From Paramecium pentaurelia (Eukaryota > Ciliophora > Oligohymenophorea > Peniculida > Parameciidae): a DNA stretch of 64,000 nucleotides. Positions 34,543 through 45,204 of this stretch are shown here, piece after piece (position 1 is the stretch's first letter; each line of letters begins with the position of its first letter). The translations under genes were made by a program, and so were the position numbers. The stretch covers positions 547,728-611,727 of the forward strand of contig CAJJDO010000013.1 in the NCBI GenBank assembly GCA_905183005.1, written 5' to 3'. The notes beneath the pieces were generated by a model, which saw nothing but the letters and a program-made list of their open reading frames with translations, was not told the origin of the DNA and searched no databases.

Positions 34543-35828
34543 ATGGCAGTAAATGATGAAAGATATGTATTTATAGTCGAATGGTTTGACACAAGTGCTT
34601 CTTTGATAAGGAGTTATAATCTCATTTACTTTATGGCTGATAAGACGATTGAGATGGTATATGAATGATTAATGGATTTAGTTTGATTTGAAAAACAAAA
34701 GAATATTTCTTAAAAGATGTGAGTATCCTTCTGTTTAATTGAAGGATTTATATGTTGGGTCTATTGTGACTGTTTTTTCAAGATAATTAAAAATAGTAGA
34801 TTATGCAGATGTATTTACAAGATCGAAATTTGAAGTCTAAAGAGGAAAGTAAGTATCTTAATTAAATATTTAGAACATTTGGTATGATAAAACCAGATGC
34901 ATATACACATATTGGAAAGATAATTACTGCAATTGAAAAGAACGGTTTCGTAATTGGTAATTTGAAAATGACTAGAATGTAAATTGGTGATGCTCAATAA
35001 TTCTATGCAGAACATAGAGTAAATTATAAATAGATTTCATTAGGGCAAACCATTCTTTGATGAACTTACATAATTTATATGTAGTGATTTTATAGTGGGT
35101 TTGGAATTAATAGCAGATAATAGTGTGAAAAAATGGAGAGATCTTATTGGACCAACTAAATGTTAAGTTGCTAGAGTAGAAGCACCAAATTCAATGAGAG
35201 CTTTATATGGTACAGAAGGAGTTAGAAATGCTTGTCATGGAAGTGATGCTCGTAAAATGATTAATTTATAATGAATAGCTGGATCAGCATAAAGAGAATT
35301 AGATTTCTTTTTCTCTGATAAATCTAATCTAAAATCAACTGCAGTATTTAATAATTGCACTTGTGCCATCATTAAACCACATATAGTATTGGAAGGAAGA
35401 GCAGGATAAATTATAGATATCATTTTAAGTGAAGGTTTTGAAATTTCAGCTATGCAAATGTTCTATTTAGATAGAGCTACAAGTGAAGAATTCTTTGAAG
35501 TCTATAAAGTATATGATTATCCATAATTTATTTAGGGTGTATTACCTGAATTTTAAGCCATGTCTGAACATTTAACATCTGGTCCTTGTATTGCTATGGA
35601 AATCAGATAAGAAAATGCTGTATATAAATACATTAAAATATTTAGGTTAAATCTTTTAGAGATCTATGTGGACCCCATGATCCAGAAATTGCTAAGACTT
35701 TGAGACCTTAAACATTAAGAGCCAAATTTGGTATTGATAGAGTTAAAAATGCTATTCATTGCACTGATTTGTAAGAAGATGGCATACTAGAAGTAGAATA
35801 TTTCTTTAATATTTTACAATAAAAATGA
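34543..35828 (+). CDS. NME7: NME7-like nucleoside diphosphate kinase (DM10 + 2 NDK)
   Basis: 385 residues after removal of five introns (34657-34681, 34849-34873, 35019-35043, 35252-35278, 35620-35645; 25-27 nt each), all placed by homology. The N-terminal part (YVFIVEWFDTSASLIRSYNL, then VGSIVTVFSRQLKIVDYAD) is a DM10 domain. The first NDK domain runs from TFGMIKPDAYTHIG to YGTEGVRNACHGSDAPGS. The second runs from NCTCAIIKPHIVLEG to FGIDRVKNAIHCTDLQED. Both keep the active-site His (NACHGSD and NAIHCTD). NME7 is an axonemal and centrosomal protein, a component of the gamma-tubulin ring complex and a microtubule inner protein, so a ciliary role fits this organism. Length matches animal NME7 (about 376). 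Confidence 0.95.
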
Positions 35829-35857
35829 TTTTATTAAATGAACATTTTATTAATAAG

Positions 35858-38800
35858 TCATTGTCTTTAAATCTAATACATTTTATATTGGTTGTTATTA
35901 GATTAAGTTCTTTTTAATTCTTCATGTAAATACAACATTCCCCAAGTCTTTGGGTTTTCAGATAAGAAACGTTTAGTGATCAAACTAATTATAATAAACA
36001 ATAATAATACGTCGTAAATTATTCTTAAATTTAGAAATTATCACCAACAATGAACTATTATAAGATGTATCGAATATAGAATTCAGTTGCTCTTTCAGGA
36101 TAACGAATTTAATTCAAAATTACATTCATTACATTATTTCTAATGGCAAAACTTGAATTCTTTATTATTCTTGTCAATAATGTTCTTTATTATTGGATAG
36201 TAAGATTTTCATGTCTAGGTAATAAAAGGAAGAATCCAGATATACTACAAGGTAATTTAGATTTTTGATCATAATCAAAGTACTTACTTACTTTAAATTT
36301 TAAATCTTCATCATTCATATTTAACATAAATTGAATTTCCTCTTTGATTTTGGTTTAAGTAGGTTCTTCAAAACAAGCATGAACTATCTATCCAAATTAT
36401 TGAGCATCTGCAATATCATAAATATTAGTGCAAGATTAAGGATCATCAGTTTGATCATTTTGATAAGCAGCTAAACTCAAATTTAATAATTAAACATGAT
36501 TGAAAGGTACTTCATCTGCAAAACTGAATGCATATTTACTACAGAACTTTCTCTAATCAGTTAATAATAACATAAATAATCTTGTAACTCCTTTAAGATA
36601 TTCTTAAACATAATGATAATGTATAGTTTCTTCAGTAATAGTATCTCTCACAAATTCTAATAATTTAATGATCAACCTAGCATAAGCAATTTCATTTGTA
36701 GTTATAATTTATTAGAAATATCTATTACAAAGTAATTCTAACCAAGCATAAGAAAATCCAGGATACAGACTAGGTTCAACCTTTTCTAAAAATTCAGCAA
36801 ATTTATTATGAAATAATTTAATATTTTCTTCATCCAAAATTTGTAAATCAAAAAGTAAATTATAAAAGAGTTTGAATAATTATCTTTAATTAAATCTCTA
36901 TTTAGTAACTTCATGTAATTTTGTGAGTACCATTAAGCATCCATCAAATAGTTTTTCAAAAAATTTAGGTTTCATTTTAGGATCAAGTCCTTTAGCCATT
37001 ATTGTAAGCATTTTACCTAATTATTCAATTTAAGAGTGATCCATATATTCTTTATTAACATCAGTCATACTCAATTCAATTGCATAAGCACAAAACTTAC
37101 TCAATTAATCTTCAACAAAAAATTAGCTTTCACCTTCAACTCTAAAAAAGTTGCTGAATTCTTCTTCTGAACTTAATTAATACCATTATTTTAATTTAAG
37201 AGAAACTTTATTAGAAAATTCTTCATCAATTTTTTAATAGAAACCTTTGATTAAATTTAATTTCTTTTAAAAGACTTTAGTTTAAGAAGAATTAGAAACA
37301 TAATTAGTAAGTTCTAAAAAGAATTTAGAGACAGTTGGATTAGTATCTTTCTTTTTACTGAGTTCCTTAATAATATTTCTGAATGAATTTAAATATGGAT
37401 TATTGTCCTCTTCAATTATTACTTTTCTAAGTATATATACAATAGAACTAACATTCATTTGATTATCTTTAGTTAAAATTTAAGTCATCACTTATTCAGC
37501 TTCTTAACTTTGTATTAATCTTTTATTCAACATTATAGGGAATGCTTACCACCATAATGGACTATGTTCTAAGAGTTCAATATTTTTAGTAATGAATTCT
37601 GTAACTAATTCACTCCACTTCTTACCAACTTTTTCATTTATTTTTCTAATAAGAATAGTAATTAAATCTAAAGAAATGGATATTTTCTCTGAAGTTAAAT
37701 TATTGGTTAAGATGACCTATAAAAATTTGTCAGCTAAATCTTTATAGAATTATTCAGGATTTGATTAATCTTATTCATTTAAATCTTGGATTAATTATTA
37801 GATTTTTTCTTCATTGCTTTAAGGGTCTTAGAGTAATTAACATAAAGTAGATACTTTTTACAAGACAGATTGTTTAGGTTATTTCTTTTTTGTACCAAAT
37901 TCTTCATAAATTCTAATTTCTTCATCAGTCAAACCAGATATTCTTGGTTATAGTGGTTCAGGTAAAAATTTTAATTAATTTTATGTAATTTCATCTCTAT
38001 ATTATTAACCCTTTTCTTTGCATCTTTATCTTTTTTCTAATTATTCCAAAATTGAAGGATCTTAATTAACATCTTCAAGTGCTCTTTCTATAACTGCTTT
38101 TCTAATAAGTGCACAACCAAGATCTAAATTTTCTTAAGCTGCAGTTTAGACAAATGTTTCTTTAGTTTTATTATCAATATCAATTTATTCTATTCCTTCT
38201 TTAAGATAATGAGTGATTCTAACTTTTAATGGTTCCCTGCAAGTAACCATGGCCAAACTTCCTGATAAATGAGAAGCTATCATATGCATTCCTCTTAACA
38301 TATATTTTTCATTTGGTTCAAGTGCAAAATCTTTAAAAACTAGTTCTCTTGTTGTAATAAGTGCAATAGTAACACTTCTGCTAATAACAGGAGGAATAAT
38401 ATCAGATATAGCATGATCTAATGCTGTAGCCACAAGGGTTTTGCAATCAGCCTCACTCAATTTATCATTTAAGTTTTTTGAATCAGCCATCACATATTAA
38501 GGTAGATTCTTAATATTTAATTTATTTAGTGGGTCCAAATCCATAATAGGCTAAACTATTGGTTATGTTATAATCGGTACAACAGGATTTGGTATAGTAA
38601 TGGGAGTGGGTGTTGGATTAATAGGTTAAACAGTATATTCGATTTATTTAAGTAGATTCATAATCTCATATTTAGCCATTGTATTGCATGTTTCTTTAGC
38701 AGCATCTAATTCTTATAAAATTTTATTGACCCACTTATTATTTTTTGTAAAAATTTGACTAGATTTGACTTATTCTAAAATTTTGCATAAAGGATAAATT

Positions 38801-41800
38801 GTAAGTTGATTTTATTTTAATAAGGTTTTGTAATCAAAATATTTAAACAAGAATGGTTTATCTCTTGATACAGTAATTTAGCCTAAGAAACTTCCCATAT
38901 TTTTGATAGTACTTCTATCATCAGCAGAAGGACTTGCTTTATTGAAAGTCAGTAATCTTGTTAAACCTATACTGACTTCTTTGGCAACTTCTGAAAAATA
39001 TTTTGATTTATTCAAAGCAGCAAGTAAGCAACACATTACATTAGGACCCTAAGCTTACTATTAAGCCATAGGAGAACGTAAATAAGCAATTGTTTTAATG
39101 AAATAGAATAAAGCATCTTGGTTTTCTAATTTAGTTCTTATTTCTGCTGCCCTTTATTCAACATTATTCTGAGAGATACTGTTCAATGTAAATGTAAAAT
39201 ATTCTTTGACTTCTGAATCAGCTCCACATCTTTAAAACTCATCAAATTCTAATTATAAGATTTATTTGTATGTTAAATTAATATTAGTATTATTATCATC
39301 TTATTTTTATTTTTAAGGTTGAGGTGTATGCTAAACTGGTAATTATGAGGATTTCTATAAAGTAGGAGGAGGAGTAACTGATAATACATGTACTTATGAA
39401 TGTTATGGAACCTAAGTGACTGGTTACTATTATGGTACTATAATAGGTTATGGTTATTATATAGGTATTTATATTGGTTGTACTATTGCTGGAACTACAA
39501 TAGGAGATGGTTATGTCTATTGAACAGGAACTGATTCAGATTTCTTTAAAATCAATTAAACTGGCTCTTCTTCTTATTTTTCTTATTTTTCTTTTTAAGC
39601 AACTAATTAAAGTGGTTTATGAAAAACTGTCTATATTGGTTATGCAGGTTATAATGGTGATTTTATTCCATGTTTTTCACACACTCTTATAATCTCTGCC
39701 AGAAGATCAGGATTCTTAAAAGATAATTGTTCACATGCCATAACATCTTATGCAAACCAAGGCCATTCATATATTTTATTTTTCATTACATCTAATGCTT
39801 TAACAGCAAAATCATATCTCTATGTATTATTCTTTAATGAAACTTAAATTATTCTCAAACCTATTTACATACTTTGACCCTCTACTAATCCTCTTTCCAA
39901 TACACCTCCAAATAATTATCCTGTTAATTCCAATTCCTTTTTAGGGTATTTCAAATGAAATTAATATTCATTATACAAATTTGTTATTATACAAGCAAAA
40001 ACCTCTTTCTCTTATATACTACCCTAAGTTTTCCATTAAATCATCTAATTTAAAAAGTTTTCTAAACTTATCTATTCACTATAATAACTCTCAAAATAAC
40101 TGTCTGTCTTACTTTCTACTTCTTAATTTGTTTTTTAGTTTGGTTATCCTGCCAATTAAGGAAATACTTGTACAACTTCCTTATAAAATTGTTATGTTGT
40201 TTGTTTTATTTTATTACCTAATTTATCTCCTTAATTCATTAATTATTCAAAAATAATTGTTATCATTTCTAATTTCAATTATCCCTTATCTAATATCTAA
40301 TCCAATTATTGAATTTACATCTATCCCAATTAACCACTTGGTAATCCAGATTTTATTTGGTATTCCTTTATTTATTGAATAACATTTTCTTCTATATATT
40401 GTAATAATACATTTACAAAAGGAATACCTTAAGATTTAATTCTTTCATTCAACCAAATATCAAAATTCAAATATTCTCTCTTACCTGCTAAAATACCTAA
40501 AGGAACTGAAAATTAATAATCTTCAAATTTTGCCATGGTCAACAATGATGTATTATTCTATTGAGAATTTTGAAAGAGTTATTAAACTATATCCAATACT
40601 CTTGATAAATTTAAACATGAATTTTCTTTCTTTCCTTATTCCTTTTTATACAACTCACTTATACCAGTTATAAATAAATTTTAATTATATTTCCACATTT
40701 ATTCTAATACTGTTGAAGAATTAGCATGTTATGATACATAATTAGGAAATAATTATGTAAATAATTCATCTATTAATGCTCCACCTTAAGTAGGTGAAAT
40801 TTAGAATAAAGCCAAAATTACTAAATCTGGATTTTAACGAATTGGTATATCAAAAAAATCTCTAATTTCAGCTATGTATCCATATTCACTTAACTCTATA
40901 AGCATTTAAACAAATTCTAAATTTTACCAATATTATAATTATTATTAAGTTTTATAATTAGAATTATGTTCCATAATAACTAACTTTTTAGGTTAAATTT
41001 CATTCCAAAACAACTATTCAGGTTTATTAGCTTTTAACATAAATGAAAGAAAGGTGATCTAAGATTTCTTATTATGCCATTTATCAAATAATAATCTATG
41101 TGGTAATTAAAATTATTATTATTATTTCTTAATTTTGGCCAAGAATCCCATTAAATTATTAAAACCTTATGTTGAAAATTCTAAATTAGGTCTATCTAAT
41201 TTCTCAAATACTTAAGACCACTATCGTTTATTGTTGTCATTAATAAAGAATTTAATAAAATCATCTTCCTATTATTTATTTTATTCAACTGATAATTAAT
41301 CCCAATCTGGTTATTAAGTATTTTATGTCAATTTAAACAACTATTATACATCTTGAGGTACTACCTCACCTTGATTATTGGCTAAATACAATAAACAATC
41401 CATTATATCACTATCACTATATTCTGTAAATATTTATGATAAATTGCTAGTATAAGGTCCTAAATCTCTTAAAATATCTACAGGCTTAATGCATTCATTA
41501 ATTTTAGGAATTTCTATGTTTACTGGATCCAATTTCATGTACTTTTTACCATCATCATACAAACATTTTAAATCTGCCTATTTTGTGTTTTAAACATACT
41601 CATTGAAATTCTTAATTTCTTATTCAAGATCCTAATATTATTTAAATATTTTACCGATAATTCAGGAATGTTTCTGAGTTGATACAACAATGTGTGAATT
41701 ACATACTAGGGTACCTATAAATTATTTTTTTATTAAAATGGCTCTTATAGCTTCTTTTTTAACATCTTAATGCCTTCTTTACAAAAACTCACATTTGATG

Positions 41801-42200
41801 AAAATGTGATTGACAACCACATTATCATTTATATCAAAGATGGTACTTTAAGAACATTACACAATTCACACAAATATTCTGTAATGGATTAGGATTAGGG
41901 ACATATAGCTTCAACTACACCACAAAAGTAATCTATAAAATGGGATTTAGATGAGGCTTATTAGAGCCATTATACTAGAAATTACCCTTTCTGTGTTAGT
42001 GATTGTTTCTCTTTCTGCACTTCTATGTTTTCTAAGAGTTGAAGCAGGAAATACTATTCACCAGGTACACCCAATTGATTAATGAGAGATTAAACCTCAT
42101 TTAATACTATTTTCTAGCTTCGCTTTTGGGCTAGACCTAAGACAAATTGCTTTATCTATAGATAGATAGGGACTTAAGGATTGCGTGATACGTAATTCAT
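35858..42200 (-). CDS. NOT1: CCR4-NOT complex scaffold subunit NOT1
   Basis: About 2,000 residues. The start MNYVSRNPQVPIYLQIKQF aligns with the very N terminus of NOT1. HEAT-like segments follow (VLGLAQKRSQKIVLNEVQSL, FIDYFCGVVEAICPQS). There is a Pro/Gln-rich linker at about 39300-39530. The MIF4G-type CAF1-binding region is about 39260-38600. The DUF3819/CNOT9-binding bundle includes DHAISDIIPPVISRSVTIAL and HLSGSLAMVTCREPLKV. The C-terminal NOT1 domain ends LITKRFLSENPKTWGMLYLH. Short introns occur, for example near 41650 and near 35970. NOT1 holds the deadenylases and CNOT2/3/9 together in cytoplasmic mRNA decay. Its ATG overlaps the TGA of the upstream PC4 gene by four bases, and its stop is 29 bp from the convergent NME7 stop. 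Confidence 0.93.
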
Positions 42201-42554
42201 TTATTTAATTTATTTATGCATTCATCAATCTCCCCAATATATTATTTGAATTTCTCCCAATTATCTAATTATAATGTAATTCCCTTTTTAGTTGGCAACA
42301 TTTATCCATCTTTATCGAAGTACTCACGTAAACTAATCATTGTGTTTCCTTTAAATTTTGATACTGTAACCTTTTTATAAGCTGTAAGCTTAAATTGTTT
42401 CTAAAAGATGATAATATACATTAAAATAATATTATCCATCTTCAAATGTATAACTCTATTTCTTGACCTTCTTGATCAACTTATCTTAAATTTGAAATAG
42501 TTTCTTGTTATCATTGATATCATTATTATCTTCAGAAGAAGAGCGATCTATCAT
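42197..42554 (-). CDS. SUB1: transcriptional coactivator PC4/SUB1
   Basis: 112 residues after a 19-nt intron (42401-42419, GTA..TAG). The acidic Ser-rich N terminus (MIDRSSSEDNNDINDNK) and the basic stretch before the fold follow PC4 layout. The C-terminal PC4 domain is complete: KKVTVSKFKGNTMISLREYF matches the family's RxVxVxxFKGKxxVDIREYY. GQMLPTKKGITLQLDNWEKF matches the xxGEMxPGKKGISLxxEQWxxL segment, and it ends IGEIDECINKL. PC4 binds single-stranded DNA and stimulates RNA polymerase II transcription in the nucleus. The gene ends exactly where NOT1 begins (ATGA). Its own ATG is 28 bp from the divergent MORN gene ATG, so both probably share a minimal promoter. Confidence 0.93.
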
Positions 42555-42582
42555 CTATTTGATTAATTAAGTTATTAATTTA
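42555..42582. promoter_or_regulatory. 28-bp divergent spacer between PC4 and MORN genes
   Basis: Only 28 bp separate the start codons of the minus-strand PC4 gene and the plus-strand MORN gene. It is all A/T except single G and C bases. Promoter elements for at least one gene must overlap coding sequence or 5' UTRs must be nearly absent. Inferred, no motif recognised. Confidence 0.5.
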
Positions 42583-43714
42583 ATGTATTATCCTTAGCAC
42601 TTTTATCCTTAAGTATATCCATAATACAGATATCCTCCCTATGGTGTACTTCCATAAGTACCATAGTAATGGAGACCACCTGTTTACAATCCTCCACAAT
42701 ATAATTACTCTGGTCTTAGATTTGCTCCATCTTATCCTTACAATCCATATACTTAGACTATCATGCCTCAAACATACCAACCTCAACCAATGATGAGTTA
42801 AATTATGGCTTCACCCTAAAGAACATTTCAATCTCCAGATAGATTGAAAGTAGCATAATCACCATCAAGAAATGGACTTATGCAATCTCAATAAGTACCA
42901 AGATCACCAGCTCCTTAATTTTAATCACCTTAAAGATAGTATCTGACACTAGAATAAGTTTAAGAGAGAATTAGAAATGCTTAGCAACCTTAAGTTTAAA
43001 AACCATAACAGCCAAATAAGAGTAAGTTCTTATTTGATTTTTTTAGTTGCTAATCATCCATAGCCTGGCTATCATCCATAGGCTAGCTAACAAAAGCAAA
43101 AATCACCTACTACATAGAAAAAGCCATAAGTTCCATAATCTCAACCAGATGAAGAATTAGATAAGAGATATTAGAATGCTCTCAAAAGTACAGAAGAAAT
43201 CATCAAAAAATATCAGATGGATGATTCTGGTAGCAAAGGTCGCTAAACTAATTAAGCCAATGAACCTTAAGGTGAAGAAGAAGATGAAAATATTCAAGGT
43301 ATTTTAAATATAATTATTTTTAGAATTGGCATTGCAATATGAAGATGGATTTATTTATAGAGGATAAGGATATCCACCTTAAACTAGAAACGGATTTGGT
43401 ATTTTAACAGATTCTGAAGAAAAATAAGTTTATGCAGGTTATTGGAAAGATAATCTTTATGAAGGTCAAGGAAGATTAACAAATCTACAAGCTGAAGAAT
43501 TAACTGAGCCAATTGATTGGAATAATTTGACAACTATTGAGAATGGATGGGCTTCATATGAAGGTACATATATTGATATTAATTAATTTAGGTAACTTTT
43601 TATAAGGAAAAATGCATGGACAAGGAACACTCATTCTTACAAATCAAGAACAATATTTTGGAGAATTTGAAGATGGAATAGTGCATGGAGAAGGAGAATT
43701 TACAACTGCTGATG
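42583..43714 (+). CDS. MORN-repeat gene, first (3'-truncated) copy
   Basis: Starts ATG at 42583 (MYYPQHFYPQVYPQYRYPPY) and runs into the N at 43715 within the last MORN repeat. It is the same gene as 43715-44908; the true gene is this copy up to 43714 continued by 44847-44908. Count once. Confidence 0.8.
42584..43714 (+). repeat. first copy of a 1,131-bp duplicated contig end
   Basis: Identical by eye to 43716-44846, both starting TGTATTATCCTTAGCAC and ending GAATTTACAACTGCTGATG. One N lies between them at 43715. Interpreted as an unmerged contig overlap. Confidence 0.9.
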
Positions 43715-43715
43715 N
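43715..43715. other. single-N assembly junction
   Basis: The N falls where the A of the ATG start codon should be in the second copy (compare the A at 42583). Confidence 0.9.
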
Positions 43716-44908
43716 TGTATTATCCTTAGCACTTTTATCCTTAAGTATATCCATAATACAGATATCCTCCCTATGGTGTACTTCCATAAGTACCATAGTA
43801 ATGGAGACCACCTGTTTACAATCCTCCACAATATAATTACTCTGGTCTTAGATTTGCTCCATCTTATCCTTACAATCCATATACTTAGACTATCATGCCT
43901 CAAACATACCAACCTCAACCAATGATGAGTTAAATTATGGCTTCACCCTAAAGAACATTTCAATCTCCAGATAGATTGAAAGTAGCATAATCACCATCAA
44001 GAAATGGACTTATGCAATCTCAATAAGTACCAAGATCACCAGCTCCTTAATTTTAATCACCTTAAAGATAGTATCTGACACTAGAATAAGTTTAAGAGAG
44101 AATTAGAAATGCTTAGCAACCTTAAGTTTAAAAACCATAACAGCCAAATAAGAGTAAGTTCTTATTTGATTTTTTTAGTTGCTAATCATCCATAGCCTGG
44201 CTATCATCCATAGGCTAGCTAACAAAAGCAAAAATCACCTACTACATAGAAAAAGCCATAAGTTCCATAATCTCAACCAGATGAAGAATTAGATAAGAGA
44301 TATTAGAATGCTCTCAAAAGTACAGAAGAAATCATCAAAAAATATCAGATGGATGATTCTGGTAGCAAAGGTCGCTAAACTAATTAAGCCAATGAACCTT
44401 AAGGTGAAGAAGAAGATGAAAATATTCAAGGTATTTTAAATATAATTATTTTTAGAATTGGCATTGCAATATGAAGATGGATTTATTTATAGAGGATAAG
44501 GATATCCACCTTAAACTAGAAACGGATTTGGTATTTTAACAGATTCTGAAGAAAAATAAGTTTATGCAGGTTATTGGAAAGATAATCTTTATGAAGGTCA
44601 AGGAAGATTAACAAATCTACAAGCTGAAGAATTAACTGAGCCAATTGATTGGAATAATTTGACAACTATTGAGAATGGATGGGCTTCATATGAAGGTACA
44701 TATATTGATATTAATTAATTTAGGTAACTTTTTATAAGGAAAAATGCATGGACAAGGAACACTCATTCTTACAAATCAAGAACAATATTTTGGAGAATTT
44801 GAAGATGGAATAGTGCATGGAGAAGGAGAATTTACAACTGCTGATGGATAAGTTATAAAGGGTAAATGGGATCAAGGATACTTAATTTAATTATCTGAAT
44901 AAGATTGA
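43715..44908 (+). CDS. MORN-repeat protein
   Basis: The first 190 residues are Pro/Tyr/Gln-rich and disordered (PPYGVLPQVPQQWRPPVYN). They are followed by an acidic linker (EEEDENIQ) and MORN-type repeats: YEDGFIYRGQGYPPQ, VYAGYWKDNLYEGQGRL, GNFLQGKMHGQGTLIL, YFGEFEDGIVHGEGEF, VIKGKWDQGYL. Introns at 44154-44178 (25 nt) and two more (about 44432-44456 and 44696-44723) end in TAG. About 350 residues. MORN proteins often sit at membranes, basal bodies or axonemes; the precise role is unknown. The start codon A is replaced by N in this copy, so the start is taken from the first copy. It is transcribed divergently from PC4. Confidence 0.85.
43716..44846 (+). repeat. second copy of the 1,131-bp duplicated contig end
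   Basis: Same sequence as 42584-43714; this copy continues into unique DNA and the gene's stop codon. Confidence 0.9.
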
Positions 44909-45204
44909 TAAAAAATACACAATAATATTTTATATATATATATATTAATTATATTTATATTAAATATAAATTTCATTATTTTATAAAGATATTTAATTAA
45001 AAAAAAATTAAATTATCTAATGAATAATTTCATAATTTAAATTAGATGAGATTAAAAAGGAAACTTTATATCTAAAAATATAGAATAATTTCTGCTTATT
45101 TAAAATATATTATTTGTATAATTAAAATTTCTAAAATGTATAAATTAGAGTTATGCTTTTAATTTTAATTTGTTAAGTTAAATTACTATAATTTGACATT
45201 TAAA
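44909..45204. other. convergent spacer, no gene
   Basis: About 0.3 kb A+T-rich DNA with a TATATATATATA run near 44932-44945 between two gene 3' ends. Nothing else recognised. Confidence 0.5.

Noticed and set aside
39300..39530. G-rich, repeat-looking plus-strand stretch suspected to be a low-complexity gene
   Set aside because: The minus strand encodes the Pro/Gln-rich linker of NOT1 (for example PSPIVVPAIVQPIQIP) in frame with both flanks.
39981..40256. 91-residue plus-strand ORF with hydrophobic C terminus
   Set aside because: Antisense shadow of NOT1; the minus strand is continuously coding here.
41890..42180. Less A+T-rich stretch suspected to be a small nuclear or other structured RNA
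   Set aside because: On the minus strand it reads as the N-terminal HEAT region of NOT1 (for example HFIDYFCGVVEAICPQS) in one frame, which explains the composition.
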